Shown here piece after piece: positions 59,990-64,000 of a stretch of 64,000 bases of DNA. A program made the translations under genes and the position numbers. Origin of the DNA: Pseudeuparius sepicola (taxonomy: Eukaryota; Arthropoda; Insecta; Coleoptera; Anthribidae); NCBI GenBank assembly GCA_963920635.1, contig OY987299.1, forward strand, positions 118,979,373 to 119,043,372, given 5' to 3'. The notes under the pieces were generated by a model. That model did not search any database. It worked only from the letters and a program-made list of their open reading frames with translations, and had not been told where the DNA came from. The first letter of the stretch is position 1. Every line of letters begins with the position of its first letter.

Positions 59990-60840
59990 GTATGTATGTA
60001 TGTATGTGTGGCTCGAATTTTGCAAGCTCAATTAGAACTACTTCTTGACATCCTATTGAGCTGAAATTTTGCATACACCTTTAGTTCTGGTGACAATACA
60101 ATATGCAATACTCAATACTGTAATACTTTTAAAATAGCCGTCACCACAAGATGGCGTATGATGTATTTTTTGTCAACCCTCTTAATATGGGTATCAAATG
60201 AAAGGGCTTGAAGTGTAGAAAACGATAAAGTTAGTGACATCACACTAAATTCAATGTGGCCGCCGCTCCAAGATGGAGGATTACATTTTCTTTTCAACCC
60301 CCCTAAATATGTGACATCACATTAAATTCAATATGGCCGCAGCTCGAAGATGGCGGATTACCTATTTCTGCACAACCTACTTGACATGGGTATCAAATGA
60401 AAGGGTTTGACGAGTACAAAATAATAAGGTGACGTCATTCTAAATACAATATAGCGGATGCCCCAAGATGGCGGACTAAATTTCTTTACCACCCTCCTGA
60501 TATGGGTATCAAACAGATACTAAAAATCACAAAATAAAATAAAAGGTAAAATACCTTTTTAAAACCAAGCTTTTATTTAAGCCATGTACTAAACCGAATA
60601 AAATAAAAATAAAATAAAAACCTTTTTAAAAACAAGCTTTTTAACCCATGTACTAAATCGAATAAAATCAAATAAAATATTTCTAGGTTTTTGTTAAATA
60701 ATTCAATGCCAAATTGCGACAAGTTTTTGTAAATCAAAAAACTTGTCGCGCGAATTGTAAAGAAACTACATACAAGTGCTTAAAAAGCTTGTTTTTAAAA
60801 AGGTCTTTTTACATTTTAATTTATTAACTAAATAAAATCG
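59990..60840 (-). mobile_element. Relative of the insertion found in the giant element's left arm
   Basis: Read in reverse complement it has the same layout as 23150-24175: an AT-rich terminal palindromic part (aaacttgtcgcg, caagcttttatttaa), diverged tandem repeats with gatggcgga and gacgtcat words plus gggtatcaaatgaaagggct (60120-60520), then a CATA microsatellite next to gcaagctc/gagcttgc. The terminal palindrome is much less perfect than in the other copy. No coding capacity; superfamily unknown. Confidence 0.65.
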
Positions 60841-61434
60841 ACAATACTGCATTTTATATTGTGAAATAATCTTTCTAAATAAATAATTTTATGCATTTAT
60901 GTATAATGGCAACTGAGAGTGATTCTGGTGGCTCGTGTTTAAGTCAAGTTTGTTTACTTAAAAGATTAGAGCGTTAACCTTCATATTTTAAATTCTAATA
61001 ACTTTGTAAGTCTCGAGAACCCGAAATTCTTATCTCTTACCTAAAATCCCAACTTTCCCAACTTGGTTTTGGAGTTGTGAATTTAACAGAAAGTTATGTA
61101 AGTCGCTGAAAACTTATTTGCTTTGTTTCGGTCCGTCTATATTCTTAAGAGCTATTAATAAAAATTTTGCTGAAAGCATTATAATAATAACACTTTATTG
61201 GTGATTTAGAATATTGTAATGTCATTTAATTTATGTTCATAATGCTTGTACTCAAGAAAGTAACTCCTTTCTTAAAGAAAGGACCAATTATATGCCCTTG
61301 CTAACGATAAATGCTGTTGGCAACCGCGGATCTGCTCAATACACACACCAACTTACCAAAATTGGTCCGTTTTGCATTGTTCTACATTATGCAGCTGAAA
61401 ATTATGTTTCTTAAATACCAGACATAGTACAATA
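60841..61434. other. Gene-free stretch
   Basis: AT-rich unique sequence; no gene or repeat recognised. Confidence 0.5.
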
Positions 61435-61436
61435 TA

Positions 61437-62094
61437 CAGGGTGTTTCATTAATATGGTAAAAAAATGAAACTGGGAGTAGAGGGGACCAAAATATGACGA
61501 TTGAGCGCAACATAGCTTATACAAATGTTGATTGTTAAAAAGATACAGGGCGTTCAAAGTTAAAATTTTATTTGCAAATTTCTTAATAACTTCGACAGTT
61601 TTTATGATATCGGCTTAATTAGTGCATTAAGGTTTTTTAGGACGGCAAACAAGAATATTTTATCAGTTTTAATGTAGTCCCTAGAGGGCGCCACTTACAC
61701 CCTTAAAATTATTTAAAAATACGCACAACTTTTTTGTCCGTCAAAAATCGAGATTTTTGATCTAACATTTATTAAACTACGTTACCTTTTGAACAAAAAA
61801 GTATTCTTGGCAAAAGTCTAAAAACCTTACCGTTTTCAGAATAAGCCTGATTTGAACTATGGAAGTCAAAAATAAATTCAAATAAATTTTTCAAGAAAAA
61901 ACAAGTAGGCGTAGAATCGAAGCATGTATTGACGTCGAAGGTGGGCATTTTCAACAACTTTTATAATTCATATCATAAAAACTGTCGAAGTTATTACGAA
62001 ATTTGCAAATAAAATTTTAACGCGCTCAATCGTCATATTTTGGTCCCCTCTACTCCCAGTTTCATTTTTTTTACCATATTAATGAAACACCCTG
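61437..62094. mobile_element. TACAGGGTG-type fold-back element, 658 bp
   Basis: The ends CAGGGTGTTTCATTAATATG are the same on both sides in opposite orientation, flanked by TA at 61435-61436 and 62095-62096. The arms pair through gagtagaggggaccaaaata and caaatttcttaataacttcg-like words. The unpaired centre has no transposase. Confidence 0.9.
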
Positions 62095-62096
62095 TA

Positions 62097-62739
62097 TAAA
62101 TGAATTCATATAATTCATACATTGCTAAGCTGTTTATATTAGACATCTCTGTTTAAATGTATGACACATATTTAGAAAATAAACCAGTGTTAAAAATGTG
62201 AAAAAATCGTGCCTGCCTTGAACATCCAAACGCCATGTTGTTTGTTTACTCGGAAGCCCCAGTCAAAGCTGTCACTTTGGCGATTATTCAAAACAGTTAG
62301 CTTGTTCAAAATAGATCGTTTTAAAGATGTAAATATATACAAGAAATTATTGAAGGAATGGTATTCGTGAAATAATCTAACAAGAACAACACGTGCCAGA
62401 AATTGTTCTTGATAAATTTATTCTTAAGCGCTATTTTGCCCTTTAATTAGCCTTTTATTTTCAGTTATCAGAAAAAATAGACCAGCTAAAGCTCTCGGGT
62501 CATATCGGAATCACTTTTTCGTGAATGAATTTCTATATAAAGGCGACTCTTCCATCAGTACATTACTTTTGATAAATTCTTCATTCATGTGGCACTTGGT
62601 ACAAAAATCTGTCGCCTTGTCAAAGATCTTTCTTTCCCCAAAATATTATTTAGGTTTTTATTTTATTACTATTTGCCTACTTCTCAAATACAGAAAAAAA
62701 ATCAGTACACCAATGCGTTGTCATTTCTCGTTATAAAAT
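62097..62739. other. Gene-free stretch
   Basis: AT-rich sequence with short uninformative frames. Confidence 0.5.
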
Positions 62740-62885
62740 TTTTTAAGTTTATTGTCCGTACGGCGAAATGTTGTGATCTGTTTTTACAGGCGGGCCATCG
62801 CGTCTGGCAATTGATTAAAAGATCGCGACTGCGACGCGGGCTCACCGTTTTTAATAAAACGGTCCTTGAACCTTCTTCCAAATAA
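62740..62885. promoter_or_regulatory. GC-richer unique island
   Basis: cgtacggcgaaatgttgtga, caggcgggccatcgcgtctgg and gatcgcgactgcgacgcggg lie in otherwise AT-rich DNA. It has no second copy in the window and no domain in overlapping frames. It is a candidate conserved noncoding element. Confidence 0.3.
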
Positions 62886-63237
62886 AACCATTTCGGCCGA
62901 CTGTTATACAATATAAAAAATGGAACCATACGCCAGATGTTCGCATACGCGAAACATAACCTCAACAGGTTTAGAAACAAATAATATTTTCTTCATCGCA
63001 TCATTGTTGTTACCTGGTCGGTGTTGGTACCCAAAGAATAAGAGAAAGCTAAATAGAATATGTAGTGAAGTCAAATTAGATGAAGAGTTGCCAAGTAGGG
63101 GAAACAATTTATATATACATTTCAAAATTTGGCATTATAGAAGGGTTGTCAATACGAACCAAAAAAGTTTCCATCGTGTATGGAATGTCCCTTTTGGCGA
63201 AGAACCATCTGCAGAATGTATTTGACGATGGTTCGTT

Positions 63238-64000
63238 CCAGGTGCTCTTTAAAATAAGGGGACCCAGCATGTCACAGACTATAACGTAGGAAAAGTGAAG
63301 CCTTGAGGGGAAGTTTGTTTTCTGTTGCCTCCAAGGAGACCACAAGGGGGCTGATACAAGGTTATGTTATATGTCAGTGTCCAACTGCCATCAGGTTTTA
63401 TGTGACATGCCAGTGCCATAGATTTTAAAGGAGGCAAAACATTTCCCATCATAATTCACAATTTTTAACTTTTCTAACTTCCAGATACTCAGATGTGTCA
63501 ATTAAAGGTAATGCGGCCGCCTGTAGTAGTAGTCCCAATAATTGCAACCAGATTTTTCCTGTATCGCCTTTAGTAATCCTACAATTCCCATTACGTGGGA
63601 ATTACGTATAAGTAGGTAGTTCAAAACAGATCGTATTTCGAAAATTTTAAATTATTAACCAGGTAGCTTCAATCAGGCCTTTTTTTAAAGAGTTTTTATT
63701 TATCTACGACTACAAGTTTATTTTAATTTTGTGAGGTAGAACTTGGGAGAGAAATGAAATCACAACATTTTTATAATGAACACAGAGAAAAACTACATCA
63801 TTATAACTACTAGTCTAATCTACTACTAGTCCTAATCTTATTAGTCCATCCCGAAATCTGTGAAAGTTCTTTGGGCAGATACTTTCTACAAGGGAAGGAA
63901 GTTCAAGTATACATATTACAAATAATGGAATGAGGAACCTGGTAACAAGGTGCAATAGCGACAAATTCTTAAATAAGCAAAATCGCCACTATATACTGAC
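63238..64000 (-). mobile_element. Inverted copy of the 1.04-kb TIR element, cut by the window end
   Basis: Reverse complement of 21984-22720 with scattered differences, beginning ccaggtgctctttaaaataa and ending at the window edge in sequence matching the left copy near 21984. It faces the 21678-22720 copy across the giant element. Confidence 0.8.

Overview
The window looks like a piece of an insect nuclear genome (beetle or hemipteran-like; I cannot place it further). It is AT-rich, has eukaryotic polyadenylation-type signals, and is crowded with TA-flanked fold-back DNA transposons whose ends read TACAGGGTG or TACAGTG, with hAT-like elements and insect-type dispersed repeats. There are no bacterial operons, tRNAs or rRNAs. 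I found no convincing host exon. The only long reading frame belongs to a transposon.

The centrepiece is one mobile element of about 26 kb at 22821-48873. A perfect 9-bp target duplication (acaaactac) flanks it at 22812-22820 and 48874-48882. Both ends begin ACCGGTATGAAGTT and carry matching tips of about 150-160 bp. Each tip runs inward into a long tandem array of a 144-bp unit: about 38 main units on the left and about 71 on the right, in opposite orientation. The inverted repeats are therefore themselves satellite arrays. Between them lies an 8.8-kb core with one intronless 1538-codon gene on the minus strand (30165-34781). It reads as a fusion: a Cys-rich finger-like region, a Mutator-like (MULE) DDE transposase core, a YqaJ-type PD-(D/E)XK nuclease, an Ulp1/C48-type cysteine protease and a C-terminal PHD-like finger. 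The 9-bp duplication, the satellite-built inverted repeats and the MULE core fit fold-back MULEs such as Drosophila FB-NOF or Rehavkus-type elements. The reading frame looks intact, so this may be an autonomous copy.

Left flank (1-22811): a dispersed repeat copy, fold-back elements (983-1390, 1668-2147, 5887-6805, 15231-17459 with others nested inside, 17605-18488), a well-formed type-I hammerhead ribozyme (5549-5641), a pair of GC-rich repeats with TATA-like boxes (6930-7250 and 11990-12360), a three-copy tandem repeat (13393-13690) and several GC-richer unique islands that could be regulatory. A 1.04-kb terminal-inverted-repeat element sits at 21678-22720, just outside the giant element.

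Right flank (48883-64000): more fold-back elements (50322-50512, 51394-52120, 52165-53714, 61437-62094), a hAT-like element with another hAT-like element nested in it (55091-57202 and 55594-56762, both with 8-bp duplications), a mariner-derived fold-back element holding a frameshifted DD41D transposase fragment (57960-59241), a relative of the insertion found in the giant element's left arm (59990-60840), and an inverted, window-truncated copy of the 1.04-kb element (63238-64000).
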